From Onthophagus taurus (Eukaryota > Arthropoda > Insecta > Coleoptera > Scarabaeidae), in contig NC_091971.1 in the NCBI RefSeq assembly GCF_036711975.1, forward strand, positions 15,879,501 to 15,943,500: a stretch of DNA of 64,000 nucleotides, given 5' to 3'. Below the pieces are notes generated by a model. That model ran no database searches. It was not told the DNA's origin and saw only the letters and a list, made by a program, of their open reading frames with translations. The position numbers and the translations under genes are program-made. Shown piece by piece: positions 43,690 through 56,200 of this stretch; within the stretch, counting starts at the first letter, position 1; each line of letters starts with the position of its first letter.

Positions 43690-45087
43690 GATGGACCCAC
43701 TTTTAAAGATGAATATTTATTAAAGTACAGATCCAAAATGAACAATCATTATACCAATGGAAAGAGGAAATTTCAAAGTTTTTTTGCAATACATTATAAA
43801 TGTTCAATGGACCACCGTCTGATATCATCCGTTCGTTTCCTCTCTGTAAAAATACTAAGTAGAAAAGAATGCGATTGCGGTATGTCGCACCATAGCGACA
43901 AATAAACATAATTTTATTATTCATCTTTTTGTCTTATAACAATAAATATGTACGTCTTCGTCAAAAGTGAGTGAGATGGCTACCGTGGAGCACAAGGTTT
44001 TCTGCGTTCTTGAGTTCGCAAGAAGTGAGTCACAAATTGTAGTGCAGCGGGCATTTCGTACAAAATTCGGTATCGAACCACCAACTAAAAAAAGCATTAA
44101 GCGTTGGTTTACGCAATTTCAACGAACTGGAAGTGTGTGTAAAGGGAAAAGCACAGGTCGACCGGTCAGCACAGCGTGTGTCAGAGGATGATGTCAGACG
44201 TATTGAAGAAAGTTTTGTTCGCAGTCCAACAAAGTCTACCAATAGAGCTAGTAGTGAACTTGGAATATCCCAGTCATCACGGTCTGGAAAGTTCTAAGGC
44301 GGCGCTTGCTGTACAAGCCTTACCGATTACAACTTATGTGCTAGGAATGATGGAGGATGACGCGTTTTTGCAGCGTATCATTTTTAGTGATGAAGCGACT
44401 TTCCACCTTAGTGGAAAAGTCAACAGACATAATGTTCGCATATGGGGTTTGCAAAATCCACATTTAACATTGCAACACGAAAGAGACTCACCGAAAGTAA
44501 ACGTGTTCTGTGCCGTATCTCGTACAAAGGTTTATGGACCATTTTTATTTGCGGAACGATCTGTAACTGGAACAACGTACCTGCACATGTTGGAACAATG
44601 GCTGTTTCCTCAAGTTATGGAAGATTCACAGGACTTCATTTTCCAACAGAACGGAGCTCCGCCCCATTGGCATCTTCATGTACGAGGCTTTTTGAATGCA
44701 GCCCTTCCGCAACTCTGGATAAGTCGCAGGGAAAATGAAGACCTGGTTCTCCACTGTTGACCACCGAGATCTCCTGATCTCACTCCATGTGATTACTTCT
44801 TATGGAGTTCTGTTAAGGAAGCTGTTTACGTCCCACCTCTACCAACAACTCTGGACGATCTGCGAAACCGTATCACAGCTGTTGTGCACTCAGTAACAGT
44901 AGATACACTTCGGCTACTGCATAGATGTTTGCCGTACAGCGGACGGTGAACACATTGAACATTTATAGTGCAAAAAAACTTTGAAACTTCCTCTTTCCAT
45001 TAGTATAAAGATTTTTCGTTTTGGATCTGTACTTTAATAAATATTCATCTTTAAAAATGGGTCCATCATTTATAATAACCCTGTATA
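43690..45087 (+). mobile_element. IS630/mariner-type transposon relic with ~150-bp inverted ends
   Basis: The inverted ends are at about 43690-43812 and 44948-45087: AAAGATGAATATTTATTAAA on the left is mirrored by TTTAATAAATATTCATCTTT on the right. The right end finishes ACCCTGTATA; the outermost left end has diverged. The transposase begins MATVEHKVFCVLEFARSESQ (43976), with a GIEPPTKKSIKRWFTQF helix-turn-helix, then IIFSDEATFHLSGKVNRH (first Asp), FIFQQNGAPPHW where the second Asp reads Asn, and PPRSPDLTPCDYFLW. One frameshift near 44190 and a stop at 44760 break it. Confidence 0.9.
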
Positions 45088-45099
45088 ATAAACCAAACT

Positions 45100-45440
45100 T
45101 AACTTCTATTATTGCCCCTCTTTCTCCGTCTCCTCGTGCAACCACCTCCCTCATCGTTCCCCTGTCTTACCCCTTCTTCCAAAATCTTCAAAATTGCTCC
45201 CAGTTCTTTTCTTCCTCTCTCAGCTCACTACACCCTCTCAGCAAATGTGCTATCATCTCCGCACAGAATACATCACCTCTCCACATCGTCCGCCCAGTAC
45301 CTATTCGCTCTCTACTCATTACCACAACGAAATCTGGCCACCAGCCTCTTCCCTTCCTTCACTAAGTATTTTGAAAACCTTTCCATCGTTAATTCCCCAT
45401 ATCTTTCAGTGTCCCTTCCCACTGTTATCTGCGTCCGGAT
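45100..45440. repeat. Pyrimidine-rich tract of unknown origin
   Basis: About 340 bp with strong C+T bias on the plus strand (many CCTCTC and CTTCC words). Long open frames through it follow from the composition and lack any protein signature. It may be an untranslated part of a retroelement on the minus strand. No evidence for a gene. Confidence 0.4.
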
Positions 45441-45699
45441 GAATTCGGAATTGAATATAAAAGAAATTAATGGATACTCTGTATAGATCCATCTAAAGCT
45501 AGCCTATTGGCCGTTCTATTACACAATTAAGAAAACGTATGATAATCTTGATTTAGTAAAATAAAGTATTATGGTTAAAGTTGCAGATACATGGTGAATT
45601 AAAGGTGTCTTACAAAATACCCATGTTTCGTGTGTGAATAAGACAGTAGGACAAGGAATGAACGTTAGGCCAGAAAAAATTTACTTGCTAGAAAATCTT

Positions 45700-46110
45700 T
45701 AACACTTGGAGAGAAGAACATTCTGCGCAAGAACCGCAGAGAACAATAAAATTTCTGTCTACAAATGAAATTAGATATTACATCTGCGAGAAGTTTCCTC
45801 ATCTGTCAGAAGCACAATGAAAGAAGGTGTATTAGTTGGGCCTAATACACGAAATCAGATTCTAACCTTTAATCTCAAATTATAGTTACTAAGAGGCTTG
45901 GGTATCACTAACGAAGGTTATTACCAAGTTCTTGCACAACAAAAAGCTTCCACATTATGTTTCTATAGTTGCTAATATGCTGGGGGAGTTTAAACTTTCA
46001 GGAAGATACACTTTTGTACAGTCACATTGATCTGTTTCATCAAGGTTACTGTAGGTGACCACAACAAGACCTTCTAGAAAAAGCTATCGAAGCAGAGGGA
46101 AAGGAAATAA
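45700..46110 (+). pseudogene. Decayed fragment of a dispersed arthropod repeat protein
   Basis: Read across two frameshifts: IRYYICEKFPHLSEAQ, then MKEGVLVGPNTRNQIL, and later SGRYTF-SH. The order FPxLSEAK, KEGIFVGPQIR..., then K-HFL-SHLD is known to me from a protein fragment that recurs in many arthropod genomes, probably mobile. Here it is out of frame and short. The identity is based on memory of the motif only. Confidence 0.35.
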
Positions 46111-46139
46111 ATATACTTACTAAGCCTACATAAAGTTAA

Positions 46140-46265
46140 AAACGAATAATTGTCTATGGATTTTATTTTAGTTATTTCTGTCTACCGGTTTCGCTACATT
46201 ACTCGTACCATCATCAGGACATTACGTCAAATGTCAGAAAAGATACTTAAAATAGACGATGTTGA
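46140..46265. repeat. Dispersed repeat with CCGGTTTCGCTACATT / CATCATCAGGAC signature
   Basis: GTCTACCGGTTTCGCTACAT followed by ACTCGTACCATCATCAGGAC is a sequence pattern often seen at ends of dispersed insect SINE/LINE-type repeats. I see no coding frame or second copy in this window. From 46.27 to 47.25 kb the DNA is AT-rich upstream sequence of JHBP gene 3. Confidence 0.4.
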
Positions 46266-47273
46266 GCATTTTTCTTAATTTGTTTTTATTTTTAAACTGA
46301 CACTAAAAATCTTTGGAGAATTGAGAATAAATTACGTTATCGCGTCGTACTCTTGCGTGCAAAATCGCTGTTTTTTTACATTGAATATAAAATGGAAAGA
46401 AAATCATTAACTAATATGTATAAATAAGTTTTGTTTTTCATAATACAACTTTGCTGTATTTATGAAAGATCATTTTTGAGGTATTCTTCTGGTTGTATGA
46501 CCTGGTTTTTTTGAAAACGACGTCACCTTTGCAATTTAATTTGCATCTTATACATTATTTATGAAGATTTCATAAAAGAAAATTTTTTAATTTACATTTA
46601 GGCAACCAAGCATTCCCCTTCTCATAGCTGATTGCCTAACAAATAAAAATAATTTAAAACATAATAACATATTTTCTGCATAAATTTAAATAGAACTTAA
46701 TATTACAAGAAGACACTTAAACTTTGATGATGTTTTTTATTACATCTTTAATTTTCACAACAACTTGTTAATCATTCAAAAAAAATGTAGAAATCGCAAT
46801 GTGTTAAATCAAATATCATCTCACCTACCAATGCCATTTATAAACTTGCTGAAATTTATGTACTTAAATTTCATAACATATTTCTAAAAAACAACCAAAA
46901 TAAATAAAGTAGAATTCCTAGTGAAATCGACTTTAGAGTAACTTTTAACAATATTCACGTTACAGCATCGAAAGAAAGTGAAAGCCTCACGATTCTTCTA
47001 TCCTTCTATCTCCCCTGTAACATTCAGTGTCCGGTGGAACAAAAGTAATTACTTCTTCCTGGTCGTAGAACGACCAATCCGCTCTAGTTTACCCCCATAA
47101 AGTGGTGATTTCGATTTTTTCAAAATTTTTATTTTTTTCCAATGTATCTCGTTCGAATTTTCCAGTTTGAATCAGGAGGGGCACCCAAGTCACCTTTCCT
47201 TAGGAATCGTTAACTCGCAATCGACCAGTCGTAGCAGGAGATCATTGAAGAATAACATCACCGGTTCGATACG

Positions 47274-50200
47274 ATGAAAGATTATCACAGAAGATTTATT
47301 CAAGGTGCCGTTTTGGTATTTGGATTAAGTATTCAGATTCAAAGTCAACAAATTAATTTCGGTAAGTCAATTTATTATTGTGCATACAAATTTAATTTAT
47401 CAACAAGGTTGAATTTTAAATTCAAATCTAGATCGGAGAAAGTTATATAATTTCTTTTAGAATGTCAATGCTATGTAATTTTCACTTCCGAAATGATTTT
47501 GTTATATCGTTACATTCCTTTTGTAATTACAAATCGATTTTGTTATATAATTTTTAACATTTTCTATGACCTATTTGTTTTTAAAGATGTATCAACCTCA
47601 TTTTCTTTAGATTATTACGCTTGCAGGTATTTTGTAAGAAAACGACCATGCGTGTTTTATGAGTTTCTCTAAAGTAGGACATTGTTTTACATCATTATCA
47701 CTAAGGATTCTTTTTTAAATTAAATAAAAGAAGTTAAAAGTTTTAAATTATACTGAAAGTAATTGTATTATTTACTAACACTAGCATTAGAATTAACACT
47801 AGACCTAGAACTAGAAACATTCGGGTTTAGCCGTATGTCTCTTAAGACGGCTAAACCAGAACGTTTCTAGTTCTAGGTCTAGTGTTAGTTCTACTTATTT
47901 ATTTATCATACCTGTAGCTACAGAACGACGAAAATCTGATAGAATATTGAGAAAAAACATATTGAGCAAAAACTAACATTTTCGTATTACCTAAAAATGT
48001 CAAAAAAGATACTAATTTAAAAATTCCTGAAAGCCGTATTTATTGAAATTAAGGAAAGAGACTTATTCTAAATTAAAGCACAAAGCTTTCTCTTTAAAAT
48101 GAGGTATAACAATTGATGGGTTGGAGTAGAAAAATATTGAGAAAAAAAGTGTTGAAACAAAACTTACATTTTCGTATAACCTAAAAGTATCAAAAAAGAT
48201 GCTAATTTAAAAATTCCTGGAAGCTGTGTTTAGTGAAATTAAGGAATGAGACTTATTTTAAATTAAAGCTCAAAGCTTTCTCTTTAAAGTGATGTGTAAT
48301 AATTGATGGGTTGGATTGGAAAAATATTAAGAAAAAAAATGTTGAAATAAAACTTACATTTTCCTATAACCTAAAAGTGTCAAAAAAGATGCTAATTTAA
48401 AAATTCCTGAAAGCTGTATTTATTGAAATTAAGGAATGAGACTTATTCTAAATTAAAGCTCAAAGCTTTCTTTTTAAAATGATGTATAATAATTGTTGGG
48501 TTGGATTGGAAAAATATTAAGAAAAAAAATGTTGAAACAAAATTTACATTTTCGTATAATCTAAAAGTGTCAAAAAAGATGCTAATTTAAAGTTTCCTAG
48601 AAGCTGTGTTTATTGAAATTAAGGAATGAGACTTATTTTAAATTAAAGCTCAAAGCTTTCTCTTTAAAATGATGTATAATAATTGATGGGTTGGATTGGA
48701 AAAATATTAAGAAAAAAAATGTTGAAACAAAACTTACATTTTCGTATAACCTAAAACTGTCAAAAAAGATGCTAATTTAAAGTTTCCTGGAAGCCGTATT
48801 TATTGAAGTTAAGGAATGAGACTTATTTTAAATTAAAGCTCAAAGCTTTCTCTTTAAAATGATGTATAATAATTGATGGGTTGGATTGGAAAAATATTAA
48901 GAAAAAAAATGTTGAAACAAAATTTACATTTTCGTATTATCTAAAAGTGTCAAAAAAGATGCTAATTTAAAGTTTCCTGGAAGCTGTGTTTATTGAAATT
49001 AAGGAATGAGACTTATTTTAAATTAAAGCTCAAAGCTTTCTCTTTAAAATGATGTATAATAATTGTTGGGTTGGATTGAAAAAATATTGAGAAAAAAATG
49101 TTGAAATAAAACTTACATTTTCGTATAACCTAAAAGTGTCAAAAAAGATGCTAATTTAAAAATTCCTGAAAGCCGTATTTATTGAAATTAAGGAATGAGA
49201 CTTATTTTAAATTAAAGCTCAAAGCTTTCTCTTTGAAATGATGTATAACAATTGTTAGGTTGGATTGGAAAAATATTAAGAAAAAAAATATTGAAACAAA
49301 ACTTACATTTTCGTATAACCTAAAAGTGTTAAAAAAGGTGCTAATTTAAAAATTCCTGGAAGCCGTATTTATTGAAATTAAGGAATGAGACTTATTTTAA
49401 ATTAAAGCTCAAAGCTTTCTCTTTAAAATGATGTATAATAATTGTTGGGTTGGATTGAAAAAATATTGAGAAAAAAATGTTGAAATAAAACTTACATTTT
49501 CGTATAACCTAAAAGTGTCAAAAAAGATGCTAATTTAAAAATTCCTGAAAGCCGTATTTATTGAAATTAAGGAATGAGACTTATTTTAAATTAAAGCTCA
49601 AAGCTTTCTCTTTAAAATGATGTATAATAATTGATGGGTTGAATTGGAAAAATATTAAGAAAAAAAATGTTGAAACAAAACTTACATTTTCGTATAACCT
49701 AAAACGGTCAAAAAAGATGATAATTTAAAGTTTTCTGGAAGCCGTATTTATTGAAGTTAAGGAATGAGACTTATTTTAAATTAAAGCTCAAAGCTTTCTC
49801 TTTAAAATGATGTATAATAATTGATGGGTTGAATTGGAAAAATATTAAGAAAAAAAATGTTGAAACAAAACTTACATTTTCGTATAACCTAAAACTGTCA
49901 AAAAAGATGCTAATTTAAAGTTTCCTGGAAGCCGTATTTATTGAAGTTAAGGAATGAGACTTATTTTAAATTAAAGCACAAAGCTTTCTCTTTAAAATGA
50001 GGTATAACAATTGATGGGTTGGAGTAGAAAAATATTGAGAAAAAAAGTGTTGAAACAAAACTTACATTTTCGTATAACCTAAAAGTATCAAAAAAGATGC
50101 TAATTTAAAAATTCCTGGAAGCTGTGTTTAGTGAAATTAAGGAATGAGACTTATTTTAAATTAAAGCTCAAAGCTTTCTCTTTAAAGTGATGTGTAATAA

Positions 50201-53200
50201 TTGATGGGTTGGATTGGAAAAATATTAAGAAAAAAAATGTTGAAATAAAACTTACATTTTCCTATAACCTAAAAGTGTCAAAAAAGATGCTAATTTAAAA
50301 ATTCCTGAAAGCTGTATTTATTGAAATTAAGGAATGAGACTTATTCTAAATTAAAGCTCAAAGCTTTCTTTTTAAAATGATGTATAATAATTGTTGGGTT
50401 GGATTGGAAAAATATTAAGAAAAAAAATGTTGAAACAAAATTTACATTTTCGTATAATCTAAAAGTGTCAAAAAAGATGCTAATTTAAAGTTTCCTAGAA
50501 GCTGTGTTTATTGAAATTAAGGAATGAGACTTATTTTAAATTAAAGCTCAAAGCTTTCTCTTTAAAATGATGTATAATAATTGATGGGTTGGATTGGAAA
50601 AATATTAAGAAAAAAAATGTTGAAACAAAACTTACATTTTCGTATAACCTAAAACTGTCAAAAAAGATAATTTTTAGAAATTTTAGAAATTCCATATAAA
50701 AATTTGATTTATATCAATTTATAATTAATTGAAAGATATCGTGCGTTTTATCTGGAATGTAAATCAAACCAAGTGAATGGAAAGTGGAAGTAGATCGAAG
50801 TAGGAAGTTAAACTCTACTTTATTATATTTCTTTTACATACCAATAGATAATAACGAGCCCAACGTTTGATTATACAACAAGTTGCGTTTTCTATTTGGG
50901 AAGTACAGCGACATTTAAAATAGTTAGGGCGTTGGCGCTGACCCCAGTGTAACACAATCTTTTTTATATCACTTCCTTGTAATCTGGAAAGTTCACGGTT
51001 CGCAAGCTTTCATCTATGCACAATGATTACCCGGCATTAAAATTTATACTTCCTTTCTTAAATACATACACTTTCAATTAAAAAATGAATCACTTTCAGT
51101 GCTGCGTTTTTGTTATAGGTCAACAATTTATGCCGGCTTATGCCAACTTCGGTAAGTCGAGGTTGATGAATTAACATGCACTTAAATAAAAATAATAGAC
51201 GTTGGTGTTTGTTGCACATCGTAGCTAACTAATCGTTTATCACCTAAATCTAAAAAGAATAAATAAAAAAATAAAGAAGTAAACTAGAAAGGAGGATTTA
51301 TCGTTTTGTTGTTACGATATATCTTTCGTAATTTATACTTTTCAAAACGTGTGGTAATCAAAAAATAAAACGAGTACGATGTAGAGTAAAAGTTAAATTC
51401 AATCTTCAAGTATTTACTTCCTTATGCGTAACCTAGTTTTTTGTATAAACAAAAATATTGTCCACCTTCACCAGTGTAGTAAACAAAGTAGTAAAAAACA
51501 ATTTATTAATATTTCTGTAAATTTTAGAAAATGCTTTCGAGAACTGTCATATGGATGATCCTGAGTTCGACCATTGTATAAAAGATGCATTAAATAATGT
51601 TCGTCCTTATTTCAAAACAGGTAACTTTTAATAATTAAAATAAAATTATTATTATGATACTAACCATTGAATTATTTTTAGGTGTTCCCCAATGGAACAT
51701 TCCACCGTTTGATCCATTTTTTGCAAAGGAAGTCGTTCAAACGACCGGAATTCCTATGTTTCATTACAATCTGAAACTAATGAACGTTACTGAATCCGGA
51801 TGGACTGTTTCTCAAGTTACCAGTTTCAAGTAAGAACCACGTATAATTCATTCTTGGCATTTAAAGGCCGTTGTTTTCACGATTAAGCATAAACTATTAC
51901 AAACTAGGAAGATAATAGTTGTTTGTATTCAAGGATTAAAAAGGAATTAACATCGAAATTTTAATTTAACATTAAAAAATATTCCTTTTTTAAATCTGAA
52001 AGAATGTTTTGATTATTTTATAAAAGGCGCTAATCAAAATATTTTACAATTTAAACTTTCAGATACACGGTGCGTTACGTGTTAATGCTCATGTGTATTA
52101 TTGTGATACACTATAAAACACACCTAAAAAGTGTGCAAGGTCATCTCTGGCCCAATGCTTGCCAACATATTAAAATGATAGCTATCATGTAAGAAAACAA
52201 AAAAATTAATACCTGCATTCTATGCCAAGATGAACAGGTGTCCCATAAGACTCGAGTTGATCAAAGCCATCAATAAATGATTTTTCTCTGTTATACACCA
52301 CAGAGGGTACAAAACAACACTTTGTTATTGTGTAATTATACCTATTTTGTTTCTCATTTGTATCATTGTAGGATCACCTTTGGTTGTGAGAAACATAACA
52401 TCCCGTTTGTCTTTAGATTTCCCCATAATAGACAGTATTAGTACTAATGGTATTCCATCAATTTTAATCGAGGAATGTTCACACTCTCTATCCCTTGCTT
52501 TGACTATTTTATTTAATGCTTCATTAATAATGGGTGTCTTTCCTTCATTGTGGAAGCGGGCTTTTGTTCTTCCCATTTTTAAATCAAGGGACCGTGGTGT
52601 TATACCTGATTACCGCCCCATATCTATTTTGCCAGCATTTGGGAAGATGTTTGAGAAAGTAGTTTATGCACTATTCTTTGCCCTTAACTCTAAAATCAAT
52701 TGTAGACAACATGGTTTTTTTTTGCTGGTCGCTCGGTTGAGAGTAACTTGCTTGAATATGCCTCTTATCTTCTCTGGATGATTCTTGTCACGTTAATTCA
52801 GTTTATACGGATTTTAGTAAAGCTTTCGACCGGATGGATCACAACTTACTTCTGTTTAATCTCATGAAGTTTGGTGTTCAGGGGAAACTTTTGCAATGGC
52901 TTGCTTCCTATCTATCCTATATAGAGATGCCAGATTGTTTCGGTTAATGGTTTTTTTTTCTAATCCTGTGTAGGTTTCTTCTGGTGTTCCACAGGGTAGC
53001 CATCTGGGTCCTTTACTGTTTAATATTTATATTAACGACATATTTGACGTCGTTAATTATGCCGAATCAATGCTAACGATTTAAAACTCTTTCTCCGCAT
53101 CTCCTCACCTCTTGATTGTTTTAGACTGCAATCTGACTTAAACAATCTACATGCTTTTTGCTTAAATAATCGCCTTTCATTAAACTTATCAAAGTGTAAT

Positions 53201-56200
53201 ATTATTTCCTTCTCTATGGGGGTAAACACAATCCACTACAATTATAGCGTCGCTGGTGAGAGGTTGCACCGTGTCTCATTTATTAGAGATTTGGGTGTTG
53301 CATTTGATTATAAATTATTATTTGATAAACATATTGATTCTGTTGTCTCCAAAGCCTGGTGTATGTTAGGATTTATTATGAGATCCACGGTAGCTTTTTC
53401 TAACATTGATGCAATTAGAAATCTCTATTTTGCCTATGTCTACAGGCAATATTTTTATATATGTTATATTTTTACAAACTTTTGCACAACAAGTGTAATT
53501 CTATAATGCTTGTTGGTTCTATATGTGTTCATGTTCCTCCGAGATTACTTCGCTTTAACTTTCTATTTATGACACCTACTCCTAAAACCAATGTCTGTCA
53601 AAACTTTCCTTTATCGAGAATGACAAGATCAGCAAATTGTGTTAACATAGATCTGTTTCAGCATTCTTTCTATGCATTTAAAAAACTGCTCTTTGCTGCA
53701 GTTGGTGTGTTGCCTCGAGCGTTCATTTGATATTTGATTTATGATATATTTATATCACCTAGACTTAGTTTTAGTTTTTTCCTTTTGTTCACTTTTGTAC
53801 CATTAATATTAATTCATTATTATTGTTGTGAACTGTAATTTTGTTTGTATACAATTGGTTGTTTGTGGTACAGTGTTATTGGGTTCGACCTGTTTCTGGA
53901 CCCACATGAGATAAATAAATAAAAAAAAAAACTGCTGCGTTTTACAGTTAAATATTCTTTTTTTTTGCGTAGCGTCCCGACTAGATGCGTTTTATTGTTA
54001 TCTAGCTTATGGGTTAATTGAACACTTGTACAGAATTAACATCGTACATCGTTCTCAGTTTGAGTAGAAGCTAAGTATCCACGTGGAATATTTTCTTTCC
54101 CAGCATACACTTTCAAATTCCAAGTGTAATCACCTTTGAGGAATAATTTGTATAACTTTATGCCGAATCAGTGTCTTTTCTGGGCACACATTGTCAAGAC
54201 TTCAAATGGAACCTTTGTCTCGTAAATACATACCTCCTCAAAAGATCTTTATCAAATGTTCATTGTTGGAAATATGTATATATCCATGGATTGTATTTTA
54301 TCTAAACCCACTCATAACACAATATCAAAAAAGTTACGATCTCTTCAACTATTTTTTTCTTGCAATATACTATGAATTGAATACTGTTTGGCATACCGGT
54401 TAATTTCATTCGCCACCACGTCTAATATGTTATCATCGACAAACAAAGTTGTCAAGTCTTTACTTTCATAACACTGCACAACAATATGGGCAACTTTTGT
54501 CTGCTGACTGACTTTTATCACGTGATATTTACTAATTTGACGTCGCTGATTTCAAATATACCCTCAGTTTTTTTGTAACAGCTCTTGTTTACGAGATATA
54601 GCTTTCACGAAAAAATCGCTGTGTTAATGTGTTAATTTGCTTGTAATTAAGAAAATATTAAATTTTCTTAATATAATTTGATATGGCATCGTTAAGAAGA
54701 GTTTGTGTCAATGATCCAAATCACTTTTGTTTCATTTGTGGAGAGTATATATTTAAAGAATACCGTTTGAATGTGACAGCGTTCGTAATAGAGGCTTACA
54801 AAAATTGCTTTGGTCACACACTGGAAATGAAAGACAAGCCTTGGATTCCGCAAAAGCGATGCAAAACCTGTGTTGAGTTTCTAAGTTTGTGGACAAATAA
54901 GAAAAGGAACAGCTTGAGGTACGAAACCGCTATGATCTGGACGGAACCCTTGAACCACCACGAGGACTGTTATTTTTGTTTGGTGAACATAACTGGCATT
55001 AACCGAAAAAATCTAATCAAATAGGAATATCCTTCCATACGGTCGGCACATAGACGTGCTTTGAGTCCTAAAATATCACTTGAACCTCGCTGATGCTTCA
55101 CAGGAGGAGCCTATTCCAAGGCTATAATTGGGTTGTTCTCTTTAAGATTAGTATTCTCAAGAATAAGATAGACAAGTGGACTACATCATTCTTAGAATTA
55201 ATACAGTACTCAGGCTTATTCAAAATATTAAGATAGATAAATAAATAGGTAATTAAGAAGAGAAACATCATGAGCATAACAAATATTGGCAACAACCTTA
55301 ATGATTTAAAGCAATATGACGATGGGTTCAGTGTATTGTGTGAAACTGTACGTTCGATTGAAATGCTTATTGAGATATTCAGCGTGATCTAAATAAGTAC
55401 ATATTGCAATGCCTTGGTCGCAAGAAACCTCAGCTTTCATCAACGGTTGCGTAAATATCGATTTCTAAACTGAGCAGCCTTAACTTTTGGCACGGATAGT
55501 AGATAACCCTAGTTTTCGTCAATATTGAAATATCTCTTCAAATGACCCTTAGCCTTGAACACTATCATCCTGGATATCTCCCAACATCCTTCGGCATCCG
55601 TCAATATCGGCTGAAAAACATGAAATCGATAATGATCAACATTTAGATGTGTTCCAGTTATTTTTAACGACACTTCGCTGTTTGTAAAACTGAATTAAGA
55701 AAATTTCTGATGACATTTTTTGGTTGCTGCCACGCTCACAAGATCTATTGTAACTTACAGCTTCCAAAAGCTTAGGGCATATGTAGATCCTTGATGAACC
55801 TTAGTATTGCTCCAAGGTCTTGTTCATTTATCTCAATAGGTTTCAAACAAACCTTTCCAAGAATTTTGTGTCTTAGGCGACCTCTGGCGACTCAGTCACG
55901 CAGAATATGTTCAGCAGTCTCTGACTTGTCATTGCAAAGTCGACAAGCTTCATCCTCAGCTTGTCCAATGTTGAAAATATGGTACTCTAGAGATATATGC
56001 TGAAACATAAAACCTCTTTGGTTCTCTTTTGCGACGGAGTTCGCCTGTCTGTGTCCTGGAAGTTCTTTCCAGCGCACTCTGGTTATATCTTTATTTCTTT
56101 TTAAGTTTTTTCGATGAGAAATATCAATAGAGATTTGCATATTAGCCGAATACTACTTTTAATTTTTAAGTTATCACCAACATAATCTTTGCATTTGTAT

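Noticed and set aside
45021..45486. Three long overlapping plus-strand frames
   Set aside because: They result from C+T-rich composition; Ser/Pro/Leu-rich peptides without any family feature.
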